From UBA1723 sp045641625 (GTDB lineage: Bacteria; Bacteroidota; Bacteroidia; Bacteroidales; Paludibacteraceae): a DNA stretch of 64,000 nucleotides. This document shows positions 28,151-35,405 of this stretch, piece by piece. A program made the position numbers and the translations under genes. The stretch lies in contig JAZUHH010000025.1 of NCBI GenBank assembly GCA_045641625.1, positions 4,064 through 68,063 of the forward strand, in the 5' to 3' direction. The notes under the pieces were generated by a model. It was not told the origin of the DNA. It searched no databases and saw only the letters and a program-made list of their open reading frames with translations. Position 1 is the stretch's first letter. Each line of letters begins with the position of its first letter.

Positions 28151-28158
28151 CAAAATTA
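28151..28158 (-). promoter_or_regulatory. -7 box for the Rid-like/ccsBA/feoAB unit
   Basis: On the minus strand TAATTTTG matches TAnnTTTG exactly and lies 8 bases before the ATG at 28142, implying a very short or absent leader if it is used. No clear -33 TTTG was seen. Confidence 0.5.
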
Positions 28159-28277
28159 GTGCTTTATGGGGTGTTATGCAATACTTACTTTTAGGTATTT
28201 TGCATTATGCTGCCACTTTTTCGGTGAAAGCAACCTGAAAACGGATGGTGCGGAGTCCGCTTTTGGGAAAATAGTAT

Positions 28278-29222
28278 TCAAATCAGATGTCTTGCCTTTT
28301 TCTCCTCATAGATGTCGTTGATGTCGATCATCAGTCCGGTTTCGTAAACGTCGCCGAACTCGTCGTTGATTGCGACTCCGAACACTTTCATCGAAGGGGA
28401 TAGGGTCATGTAGGCATTCACAAGCGGAGGGATATTTTTGCCTTTGTTCTTCAGCTCCCTCTTCAGTATTATGTAGTCCTCCTTGAAATTCGCTCCGTCA
28501 AAGATTCTGCTGATTTCCTCTGTGCCCTCCAGCTTCATCGGCTTCTTCGGGAATATCAGGTGGTTGGAGTCCTCGAAGTATTTGTTCATGAAACACTCTA
28601 TCATCGTGAACTCGGTCATGCCGAACGAGGGGTATATTGTTGCCTTGCCGAAGAAATACCTCATCTCCGGGTTGCAGAGAATGATTCCCCCGAGTCCGTC
28701 CCACAGGTTGTCGAGAGCATAGAGGCTCTTGTGTCCCCTCAGTGCGCTCTGGTACTCCGGCCTTACGAAGCTTCTGCCAAGCTCAATTGTCTTGTCCAGA
28801 TATTCGTTCCGGAACAGGTCGCTGTAGTCGAACAGGTGCGAGGATGTCAGTAGCAGTTCGTCGCTTCCTTCCTGAACCGAGTCCGCCCCCTTGATGAATC
28901 TGTAGCCGCCGACTATCTCCTTCGCCTCCGGATTCCAGACTATCAGCTGTTTGCAGATGCCGTCCATATAGTCGTATCTGTCGAGGTCGCACTCCTTGCC
29001 GCTGCCTCCTCCGGCTTCCCTGAACGCTATCTCCCTCAGCCTTCCTATCTCCTTCATGGTGTTCGGAGCCTGGGCTGAAGAGAAGATGAATATCTGGTTG
29101 TCAGCCTTGTTTGTCGGCTTGAACATCCCGATTCGGTTCAGCTCCTCTTCGATAAGTCTTGTGTCTATGGCGTCTGCAATTTCTTTCATTGGGGTTCTAC
29201 TTTGTTTTGAGGTTATAGACAT
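28278..29222 (-). CDS. glsB: Glycine N-acyltransferase for glycine lipids (OlsB-like GNAT)
   Basis: A 314-residue protein. The N-terminal half has an OlsB/haemolysin-type GNAT pattern: IGRLREIAFREAGGGSGKECDLDRYD, then VWNPEAKEIVGGYRF and ELGRSFVRPEYQ, the acyl-ACP-using acyltransferase core. In Bacteroides and related genera, GlsB attaches a 3-hydroxy fatty acid to glycine and GlsA esterifies the hydroxyl, giving glycine lipids. The gene overlaps the glsA-like gene by 26 bases, which is the expected pairing. The start at 29222 lies inside glsA; an internal ATG at about 29186 is possible. The enzyme acts at the cytoplasmic membrane. Confidence 0.85.
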   Translation of the reverse strand: MSITSKQSRTPMKEIADAIDTRLIEEELNRIGMFKPTNKADNQIFIFSSAQAPNTMKEIGRLREIAFREAGGGSGKECDLDRYDYMDGICKQLIVWNPEAKEIVGGYRFIKGADSVQEGSDELLLTSSHLFDYSDLFRNEYLDKTIELGRSFVRPEYQSALRGHKSLYALDNLWDGLGGIILCNPEMRYFFGKATIYPSFGMTEFTMIECFMNKYFEDSNHLIFPKKPMKLEGTEEISRIFDGANFKEDYIILKRELKNKGKNIPPLVNAYMTLSPSMKVFGVAINDEFGDVYETGLMIDINDIYEEKKARHLI

Positions 29223-30009
29223 GGTTGTATGCGAATTCGGTCCACTGGATGTCGGACTTCTCGGAAAGTGTTTCGTGCGCTATCCTGTCGCCTATGTGGA
29301 TTTCGAAGTGCCTTCCCCTGTGCTTGAACATCTCGTCCGCCAGATAGAGCATCTCTATGTTCGGCAGTCCGACTTTTGTCCTGAGGCGTGCCAGGTTGTA
29401 GAAGAAGTCCGAGCATTCCCCGTCAAAGAATATGGGAACTATGTCCCTCTTGTACTCCCTGCTCTTGCTCACAAAGGTTTTTCTCCATTTTTCGTCCCTT
29501 ATGCTTCCGTCCGCCTGTCTTCTTGAAACCTTTCCCGCGGGAAAGAACAGCACGTTCGTGTCGCTCTGCATATATCGGTCCAGCATAATGGCGTTTTCGC
29601 GGCTTTGCGAGCCTGACTTGTTCACGGGGATGAAAAGGCTCTTCATCTTGTCTATATACATCAGCAGGTCGTTCACGGGGGCAACGGTCTCTCCGCATTT
29701 GTGGTTGAGCATGTCGAGCAGGATTATTCCGTCCATGCCTCCGAGCGGATGGTTGCTTATGTATGTCGTGTGCGATGACTGCGCCAGCTTCTCTTCTCCG
29801 ACAACAGAGAACGAGATGCCGAGCTCCTTTATGAAGAACGATGTGAAATCCTTGCCTTCCAGTTCTTTAGCCCTGCAGAAAATGTCGTTCAGCTCGTCCT
29901 GGTGCACTATCTTCTTGAGGTAGCTGACCGCAAAGTTCGGAAGCCACCTGTTCAGTTTCGGTGCTTTGTTTTCGAGGATTTTGTCTATGTCGATTGTCTT
30001 TTTCTGCAT
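29197..30009 (-). CDS. glsA: Acyltransferase GlsA-like (glycine-lipid O-acyltransferase)
   Basis: A 270-residue PlsC-type acyltransferase: ISNHPLGGMDGIILLDML carries the HxxxxD catalytic motif, followed by FIPVNKSGSQSRENA, NVLFFPAGKVSRR and IVPIFFDGECSDFFYNLARL. With the adjacent glsB it would complete glycine-lipid synthesis by adding the ester-linked acyl chain. I start at the ATG at 30009 because the only earlier in-frame start, a TTG at 30033, lies inside a perfect TATCTTTG -7 box (30031-30038, minus strand); translation cannot begin there if that promoter is used. The resulting leader is only about 16 nt. Confidence 0.85.
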   Translation of the reverse strand: MQKKTIDIDKILENKAPKLNRWLPNFAVSYLKKIVHQDELNDIFCRAKELEGKDFTSFFIKELGISFSVVGEEKLAQSSHTTYISNHPLGGMDGIILLDMLNHKCGETVAPVNDLLMYIDKMKSLFIPVNKSGSQSRENAIMLDRYMQSDTNVLFFPAGKVSRRQADGSIRDEKWRKTFVSKSREYKRDIVPIFFDGECSDFFYNLARLRTKVGLPNIEMLYLADEMFKHRGRHFEIHIGDRIAHETLSEKSDIQWTEFAYNHVYNLKTK

Positions 30010-30030
30010 AATGCCCTTTGTTTGCGAAGA

Positions 30031-30038
30031 CAAAGATA
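30031..30038 (-). promoter_or_regulatory. -7 box of glsA-glsB
   Basis: Minus strand TATCTTTG, an exact TAnnTTTG match, 22 bases before the chosen glsA ATG. Confidence 0.6.
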
Positions 30039-30090
30039 GGTTTATTTGGTTACAAATGCAATTTTATTGTTGCGAAAATTTTCAGCCCTT

Positions 30091-30180
30091 TTAGAGTGCT
30101 GATAAAAAAAGAAGGAAGCCTCTCGACTTCCAATCTTCCAACCTTAAATCTAATACCATGAAAAACACGATGCAAAATTA
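30091..30180 (-). ncRNA. Possible small RNA or attenuator with leader peptide upstream of glsA
   Basis: On the minus strand a TAATTTTG -7 box (30173-30180) is followed, after an inferred start near 30166, by a short transcript ending in a GGAAG/CTTCC hairpin (30114-30131) and a T run (30104-30110). An ATG at 30159 opens a 22-codon frame, MVLDLRLEDWKSRGFLLFLS plus AL, that reads straight through the hairpin to a stop at 30091. That layout fits either a ~65-nt small RNA or a transcriptional attenuator ahead of glsA. The Leu-rich peptide (7 of 22) is suggestive but unproven. Confidence 0.4.
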
Positions 30181-30548
30181 GCACTATTTTTATATTCTGC
30201 AACATATTTTTCAAAAAAAATCTTAAAAAATCGCACTTTTTTTAATTTTTTATGTTTTTTGCAACATGTTTTGGGCTGTGATTCTGATTTTTTGGATTTT
30301 ATGTTGTACAACATGCTAAAGTGTTAAAAATAGGGCAGTCGAATAATTTTTTGTCTAAAAAAGTTTTTTGTTTGAGAAAAAGCGTGCATATTTGCCGACG
30401 CTAAATGATGTATATGGTCCCGCGGCCAAAATTGCTTTTATACTAAAACAATATAATTAATGTAAAAGTCAGTTTAATCTGGAGCCGTCTCTTTTGGTTA
30501 GTTCAAGTAAATAATTATCAAAAAATTTTCATAAATTAAAAAAAGAAA
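30181..30548. other. AT-rich leader region of the cellulase gene
   Basis: About 370 bases, extremely AT-rich and without a gene. CATATTTG (30387-30394) is a one-mismatch -7 box with TTTG at 30367-30370, a spacing of 16 that is shorter than usual. It would leave an unusually long leader of about 150 nt. Confidence 0.35.
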
Positions 30549-32819
30549 ATGAAGAAATTTTTAACTCTTGCTGCTGCAGCAGGTCTTGCAGTTTCTGCTA
30601 ACGCAGAGCTTCAGACTCTTAAGCTTGTTGGAAAGCAGCTTTCTACAGCTGATGGCAAGGCTATTCAGCTAAAAGGTTTCTCTACATTCTCTATCCACTT
30701 CAACGATGGAATTGCATGTTTGAAGAACAGCCACTTCAAGGCTATGAAGGAGTTCGGTGCTAACGTTGTTCGTTTCGCTGTTTATGTAGATGATCCTAAC
30801 GATGGTGGTGCTTACATCTCTAACCCATCTAAGTTCGATGAGGCTGTTAAGGGTTATGTTCAGCAGGCTATCGACAATGATATGTACGCAGTTATTGACT
30901 GGCATATCTTGAAGACAGATCAAAACGGTGGTGAAGCAGGTAATCCTAAGACATACCAGAAGCAGGCAGAGAGCTTCTTCTCTACTATGTCTTCTTTCGT
31001 AGCATCTAACCCTGCTCTTAAGGGTCGTGTAATTTACGAGTTGTGTAACGAGCCTTCAATGGGTGTTAACTTTAGCACTATTAAGGAGTACGCACAGCCT
31101 GTAATGGACAAGATTCTTGCTAACGATCCAACTGGTCTTTGTATCATCGGTACAGAGGGATGGTGTCAGAAGATTCTTGAGGCTTCTAAGAATCCAGTAG
31201 ATGCTAAGTATAGAGAGAATACTCTTTACTCTTTCCACTACTATGCTTGTTCACACGAGTACCTAATCGGTGACTTCCAGAATGCAACTACAAACGTTCC
31301 TTGTATCGTTTCTGAGTGGTCAACTGTGAACTTTACAGGTGACGGTTCTCACTGTGAGTCTGCTTCTAATAAGTTGATGGCTGTTTGTGGTACATCAGAC
31401 GAGAACGGTAGAGAGAAGGTAGCAGGTCAGAACAACGGTAAGCAGCTTATCAGCTGGTTCTTCTGGAACTGGGGTAAGAAGAACGAGGGTTCTACTGTAT
31501 TCGCAGGTAGCTGTGATAACCCAGGAACTGCAACTAAGTCTGTTCCAGGTCAGTATATCTTGTCTATCCTTGGTGGTGGTTCTGTTAAGCCTATTCCAGA
31601 GGCTGAGGGTTATCCAGATCCAAACGTAATCCCTTCTACTGCTACATCTTTCTTTGACTGGATGGCATACGATTACGGTGGTGAGGGTATCGCTTACCAC
31701 GATGGTAACAGTGGTGCTTACGACAAGAACACTACGACTGGTTACTATGTAGCATATACTTCAGGTAACGATGAGGCTGATGCTCTTTCTGAGGGTCGTA
31801 ACTTCGAGACAGGTAAGACTTCTAAGTTGGGTATGAACAAGAACTTTACTTATGGTAATGGTGTTCTTCCAACTGCTGCAGCTTCAGCTGACCAGGTTTG
31901 TGTTGGTGATATGAACTGGACTACAGGAGTTTGTGGAACAATGGGTTACAAATCTTTGAACGCAGGTCTTGGTTACTCTAAGGATCTTAACTTCTTCCCT
32001 AACGACAAGTTGTCTGTAGCAGGAGCTGATCCTGTAAATGTTGACAATGGTCGTGCTTATAGCGGTGTCGATGTTTCTAAGTGTTCTGGTAAGCTTGCTT
32101 CTGGTGCTCAGTCTATCGACGTTGAGCCAGATACTTACAAGTATGGTAACATCTGTTCAGTTGAGCCAGGTGAGTGGATCCGCTTTACAGTTGATGTAAA
32201 GAAGGCTGGTTACTACAAGGTTCACTACCTAGCTTCAGGTCAGAATGCTATGGCTTCTATCGGTATTTCTTTGAATGACAAGGATTTCGGTGGTAACATC
32301 GTTCGTGATTTGGATGACAAGGAGAATATCGACGCTCTTTCAGCTCTTTGGACAGAGAAGGGTGACGGTCTTGCAGCTAATGACTACGAGACTTGGAGAC
32401 TTCAGCAGCTTAACGATGCTGAGAACATGAACGACGAGGTTGGTGTTGTATTCCGCAAGGCAGGTGAGCAGTCAATCACTCTTACATTCAACGAGGAGAA
32501 CGGTAACACAGGTCCTCTATACTTCGAGCTTGTTTCTGAGGATGTAACTCCAGAGATCAAGGCTCAGGAGGCTAGAGTTTACGCTGAGGATGTTATCGCA
32601 GTTTACCCTAACCCATCTTCAGGTGAGTTCACTGTAGCTCTTGGTACAGCTGAGGCTGCTCAGGTAAGCGTAGTTAACATGGCTGGTCAGGTTGTATTCT
32701 CTACTTCAGTTGAGGGTGTTGAGAACGTAACAATCTCTGAGAAGCTTGCTTCAGGTATCTACAATGTAGTAGTTGCTTCTGAGTTCGGCGTTAAGTCAAC
32801 TAAGCTTCAGGTTAAGTAA
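30549..32819 (+). CDS. Secreted GH5 cellulase (endoglucanase) with CBM-like module and T9SS type A signal
   Basis: A 756-residue protein with a signal peptide (FLTLAAAAGLAVSANA). Residues ~24-300 form a glycoside hydrolase family 5 barrel: VVRFAVYV, AVIDWHIL, YELCNEPS with the acid/base Glu 168, the FHYYA strand, and IVSEWS with the nucleophile Glu 256. A linker region follows, then a beta-rich module (~505-665) resembling a CBM6-type domain (IDVEPDTYKYG, GEWIRFTVDVKKAGYYKVHYLASG). The last ~75 residues (VYPNPSSGEF, GQVVFSTSV, LASGIYNVVV) are a T9SS type A sorting domain. The product should be exported and surface-bound or released and cut beta-1,4-glucans. Codon use is strikingly restricted (GGT, GTT, TCT, AAC, AAG), unlike its neighbours and suggestive of very high expression. 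It is transcribed alone, with a terminator at 32842. Confidence 0.93.
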   Translation: MKKFLTLAAAAGLAVSANAELQTLKLVGKQLSTADGKAIQLKGFSTFSIHFNDGIACLKNSHFKAMKEFGANVVRFAVYVDDPNDGGAYISNPSKFDEAVKGYVQQAIDNDMYAVIDWHILKTDQNGGEAGNPKTYQKQAESFFSTMSSFVASNPALKGRVIYELCNEPSMGVNFSTIKEYAQPVMDKILANDPTGLCIIGTEGWCQKILEASKNPVDAKYRENTLYSFHYYACSHEYLIGDFQNATTNVPCIVSEWSTVNFTGDGSHCESASNKLMAVCGTSDENGREKVAGQNNGKQLISWFFWNWGKKNEGSTVFAGSCDNPGTATKSVPGQYILSILGGGSVKPIPEAEGYPDPNVIPSTATSFFDWMAYDYGGEGIAYHDGNSGAYDKNTTTGYYVAYTSGNDEADALSEGRNFETGKTSKLGMNKNFTYGNGVLPTAAASADQVCVGDMNWTTGVCGTMGYKSLNAGLGYSKDLNFFPNDKLSVAGADPVNVDNGRAYSGVDVSKCSGKLASGAQSIDVEPDTYKYGNICSVEPGEWIRFTVDVKKAGYYKVHYLASGQNAMASIGISLNDKDFGGNIVRDLDDKENIDALSALWTEKGDGLAANDYETWRLQQLNDAENMNDEVGVVFRKAGEQSITLTFNEENGNTGPLYFELVSEDVTPEIKAQEARVYAEDVIAVYPNPSSGEFTVALGTAEAAQVSVVNMAGQVVFSTSVEGVENVTISEKLASGIYNVVVASEFGVKSTKLQVK

Positions 32820-32841
32820 TTAAATTACGTAACTTAATAAT

Positions 32842-32876
32842 AAAGAGTGGTGCTTTATGGCGCCACTCTTTTTTTT
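32842..32876 (+). terminator. Rho-independent terminator of the cellulase gene
   Basis: AAAGAGTGGTGC pairs with GCGCCACTCTTT around a TTTATG-type loop and is followed by eight or more T. Confidence 0.9.
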
Positions 32877-32970
32877 GTCTTTTTTCTGCCTAATTCGATT
32901 ATTTTGCGGCTAAATTGGCCTCGGACAGCAAAAAGTGCGGCTAAAATTTTTTTTACAGAAAAAAAAATCC

Positions 32971-32978
32971 CATATTTG
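32971..32978 (+). promoter_or_regulatory. Possible -7 box of the InlB-repeat gene
   Basis: CATATTTG, one mismatch from consensus, 80 bases before the ATG at 33058. The T-rich tract at 32947-32954 is the only candidate upstream box. Confidence 0.35.
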
Positions 32979-33057
32979 CAGAGTCATTCGGCTGTTTTGT
33001 GTGGCCGGAACTTGATAACAGTCTGAGTTAGGGTCTTAAATTACACTTTATTTTAGT

Positions 33058-33963
33058 ATGAATTACAGTAAATCAATGCTTGTCAAAAGGTTAAGTTTTT
33101 TAATAGTTTGCTTGTTCGCTACAATATGCGCTGTATATTCGTCTAATTACAAGGTGACTTATACTCTGTATGGCTCTGTAGTTTACGAGGAGACTTATCC
33201 GGCAGGTTCCGAGGTAAATGCCCCGAATATAGACGACATGGATTTGTTCCCGCCTGCTGACGGATACGAATATACATTCAAGAAGACTTTCCCGTTCATC
33301 ATCAAGGGAAATACAAAGGTGGTGATAGAGGAAACCCTTATAGGCGCTGGTACTTATAATCTTATTCTAATTATTGGCGACAATGCCCCGATAAATTTGT
33401 CTTATGAAAGCGGTGCATTGATAAACTTGAATCTTCCTTCCTCTTATAATAGAGAGGGCTATGATTTGGTTTGGGATAAGGATGTTACAGTGATGCCTGC
33501 AGAGGATTTGACTCTTACAGCCAAGTACGTTCCGATAAACAGTTCAATAACTTACGTTTTGGATGGCGGAGTGAATTCGGCTGACAACAAGGAGTTCTAT
33601 AACGTAGAAACTTGCCCTTACAAGCTTTCTGAACCAACCAAAGATAAGTTCCTCTTCCTTGGCTGGTATTTGGGAGACGAGAAGGTTACAGAGATAGACT
33701 GCAAGCAGGGTGATGTCACTTTGGTGGCACACTGGGAGGCTGATCCGAACGCCGGCTTGAAGGATTCTCATGCAAATACTGATTTCCGTGTGGTCGGAAA
33801 CGAGATCATATTCTCGGACACCGTGAAGTCGGCTGAGCTTTACAGCATGCTGGGCGTGAAGGTAGGCACAATGGTGAACGGTGCCATAAGCGTTGCCCAT
33901 TCAGGCCTGTATGTGCTCAAAGTAAACGAAAGCACTGTAAAGGTGAAGCTTTCGTTGAAGTAA
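33058..33963 (+). CDS. Secreted InlB-type repeat protein with T9SS-like C-terminus
   Basis: A 301-residue protein with an N-terminal signal (LSFLIVCLFATICAVYSS). At least one Listeria-Bacteroides/InlB B-repeat is visible (ITYVLDGGVNSADNKEFYN ... FLFLGWYLGDEKVTEIDCKQGDVTLVAHWE, about residues 163-227). A partial one precedes it (INLNLPSSYNREGYDLVWDKD ... DLTLTAKY), and the region around VTYTLYGSVVYEETYPAGSEV may be a third. The C-terminal ~60 residues (SAELYSMLGVKVGTMVNGA, GLYVLKVNESTVKVKLSLK) resemble type A sorting domains. The repeat is structural and common in surface proteins; no catalytic motif is present. It is a single-gene unit between the cellulase terminator and the hairpin at 34018. 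Confidence 0.75.
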   Translation: MNYSKSMLVKRLSFLIVCLFATICAVYSSNYKVTYTLYGSVVYEETYPAGSEVNAPNIDDMDLFPPADGYEYTFKKTFPFIIKGNTKVVIEETLIGAGTYNLILIIGDNAPINLSYESGALINLNLPSSYNREGYDLVWDKDVTVMPAEDLTLTAKYVPINSSITYVLDGGVNSADNKEFYNVETCPYKLSEPTKDKFLFLGWYLGDEKVTEIDCKQGDVTLVAHWEADPNAGLKDSHANTDFRVVGNEIIFSDTVKSAELYSMLGVKVGTMVNGAISVAHSGLYVLKVNESTVKVKLSLK

Positions 33964-34017
33964 TATAATTATGACAGTGAAAATAGATATTCTAATAAAT
34001 TAATGTTTTGTATCGAG

Positions 34018-34057
34018 ATACTGTTCAACGTGAGTTGGGCAGTATTTATTTTTTTCG
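34018..34057 (+). terminator. Rho-independent terminator
   Basis: ATACTGTTCAAC (34018-34029) pairs with GTTGGGCAGTAT (34034-34045) around GTGA, using two G-T pairs, then a T-rich tract. Confidence 0.75.
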
Positions 34058-34081
34058 TTTCTGCTCAAAAACACATAAATT

Positions 34082-34116
34082 TTTGATACGTTTTTTAAAA
34101 GACTTATATAACTTTG
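34082..34116 (+). promoter_or_regulatory. Promoter of pyrE
   Basis: TTTG (34082-34085), 23 bases, then TAACTTTG (34109-34116), an exact TAnnTTTG -7 box. The leader to the ATG at 34165 is about 40 nt. Confidence 0.6.
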
Positions 34117-34164
34117 CACTCTATAATTTGATGATGGTATATAATACTAAATTTTTAGTTTCTT

Positions 34165-34803
34165 ATGGCAATTAAGAGCATTGAAAACTTGGTAGCAGAG
34201 GAGCTACTCAGAGTAAGAGCAATTAAGGTACAGCCTTCTAACCCATTCACTTGGGCAAGCGGTTGGAAGTCTCCAATATACTGCGACAATCGTAAGACTC
34301 TTTCTTATCCCGATGTCCGCACACTAATCAAGATTGAAATCGCCCGTATCATCCGCGAGACTTACGGAAATGTTGACGTTATCGCAGGTGTTGCAACAGG
34401 TGCTATCGCTCAGGGTGCTATGGTCGCAGAGGAGCTTGGTCTGCCTTTCGTTTACGTTCGTTCCTCACCAAAGGATCACGGTTTGGAGAACTTGATCGAG
34501 GGTGACTTGAAGCCAGGACAGAAGGTCGTTGTCGTAGAGGATTTGATCTCTACAGGTGGTAGCTCGTTGAAGGCAGTGGAGGCTATCCGCAAGGATGGTT
34601 GCGAGGTTGCCGGAATGGTTGCTATCTTTACATACGGCTTCCCTATCGCACAGGAGAAGTTCCGTGAGGCAGGAGTCGAGTTGACAACTCTTTCTAACTA
34701 TGAGGCTGTCCTTTCTCACCTTGTTGAGACTAACTATATCTCTGAGGAGGAGCGCGCAACACTTCAGGAGTGGAGAAAAGATCCAGCAAACTGGAAAGCT
34801 TAA
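34165..34803 (+). CDS. pyrE: Orotate phosphoribosyltransferase
   Basis: A 212-residue protein. The family blocks are FTWASGWKSPIYCDNRKTLS near the N-terminus (orotate and PRPP contacts), VIAGVATGAIAQGAMVAEEL, FVYVRSSPKDHGLENLIEG (catalytic Lys and mobile loop), and the PRPP-binding signature VVVVEDLISTGGSSL. The enzyme joins orotate and PRPP to give OMP in pyrimidine synthesis. The length is normal. It is followed after a hairpin by an SRPBCC-family gene, an arrangement I recall from other Bacteroidales genomes. A clear promoter precedes it. Confidence 0.97.
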   Translation: MAIKSIENLVAEELLRVRAIKVQPSNPFTWASGWKSPIYCDNRKTLSYPDVRTLIKIEIARIIRETYGNVDVIAGVATGAIAQGAMVAEELGLPFVYVRSSPKDHGLENLIEGDLKPGQKVVVVEDLISTGGSSLKAVEAIRKDGCEVAGMVAIFTYGFPIAQEKFREAGVELTTLSNYEAVLSHLVETNYISEEERATLQEWRKDPANWKA

Positions 34804-34844
34804 TATAGGGCCGACATATCACTAATGCAATGATTTTTGTTATT

Positions 34845-34878
34845 GACCTGACACTTGGAAAATAGTGTCAGGTCTTTA
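34845..34878 (+). terminator. Hairpin between pyrE and the SRPBCC gene
   Basis: GACCTGACAC (34845-34854) pairs perfectly with GTGTCAGGTC (34865-34874). The T tract after it is short, so termination may be partial and allow read-through into the next gene. Confidence 0.6.
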
Positions 34879-34902
34879 ATGGTAAAAAGATTCATACAAC
34901 TT

Positions 34903-35328
34903 ATGACTACATACGAGAGCAAAGTAAAGAGCGTAGCTGCAGATGACTCGCAGGTTTTCGCTGTATTGAGCAACATGACAAACCTGCAGAGATTCGAGAG
35001 CAGACTGCCAAAGGACAAGATTCAGGACTTCAAGACAACACAGACAACTTGCAGTTTCAGTGTCACTCCGTTCGGCAATTTCGAGATTGCGATAGTTGAG
35101 GCTACTCCAAACAATACGGTAAAGTACGGAACAACACAGTCTCCGATGCAGTTCAATGTCTGGGTTCAGCTGAAGCAGATAGAGCCGGGCAAGTGCGCTT
35201 TGAAAGTTACTATGAAGATAGACCTTAACTTCATGCTCAAGTCTATGGTAGGCAAGTATCTTGAGGAGTACATTGACAAGGCCGCTACTGTTCTTGCGTC
35301 TTTGCCTTACGCTCAGCTTTCGAAATAG
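34903..35328 (+). CDS. SRPBCC-fold (START/polyketide-cyclase-like) protein
   Basis: A 141-residue protein starting MTTYESKVKSVAADDSQVFA, the usual opening of a helix-grip (SRPBCC) domain where a strand is followed by two short helices (AVLSNMTNLQRFES). Alternating strands run through VTPFGNFEIAIVEATPNNTV and KYGTTQSPMQFNVWVQL. The long C-terminal helix (LKSMVGKYLEEYIDKAATVL) closes the cavity. Such folds bind hydrophobic ligands; the ligand here is unknown. The frame opens earlier with a TTG at 34855, but that codon lies inside the pyrE hairpin, so the ATG at 34903 is chosen. It probably reads through from pyrE. Confidence 0.75.
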   Translation: MTTYESKVKSVAADDSQVFAVLSNMTNLQRFESRLPKDKIQDFKTTQTTCSFSVTPFGNFEIAIVEATPNNTVKYGTTQSPMQFNVWVQLKQIEPGKCALKVTMKIDLNFMLKSMVGKYLEEYIDKAATVLASLPYAQLSK

Positions 35329-35331
35329 CAT

Positions 35332-35352
35332 GGCGGTCTAATAGCCGCTTTT
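35332..35352 (+). terminator. Weak hairpin after the SRPBCC gene
   Basis: GGCGG and CCGC flank TCTAATAG and are followed by four T. The stem is short, so the call is tentative. Confidence 0.4.
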
Positions 35353-35405
35353 GCTCCCTAAATCCTATGGGAATTCATATAACCTTAATCTAATACAATT
35401 CGTTA

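Noticed and set aside
34855..34902. Upstream TTG start for the SRPBCC gene
   Set aside because: It falls inside the perfect hairpin after pyrE; the ATG at 34903 matches the domain start.
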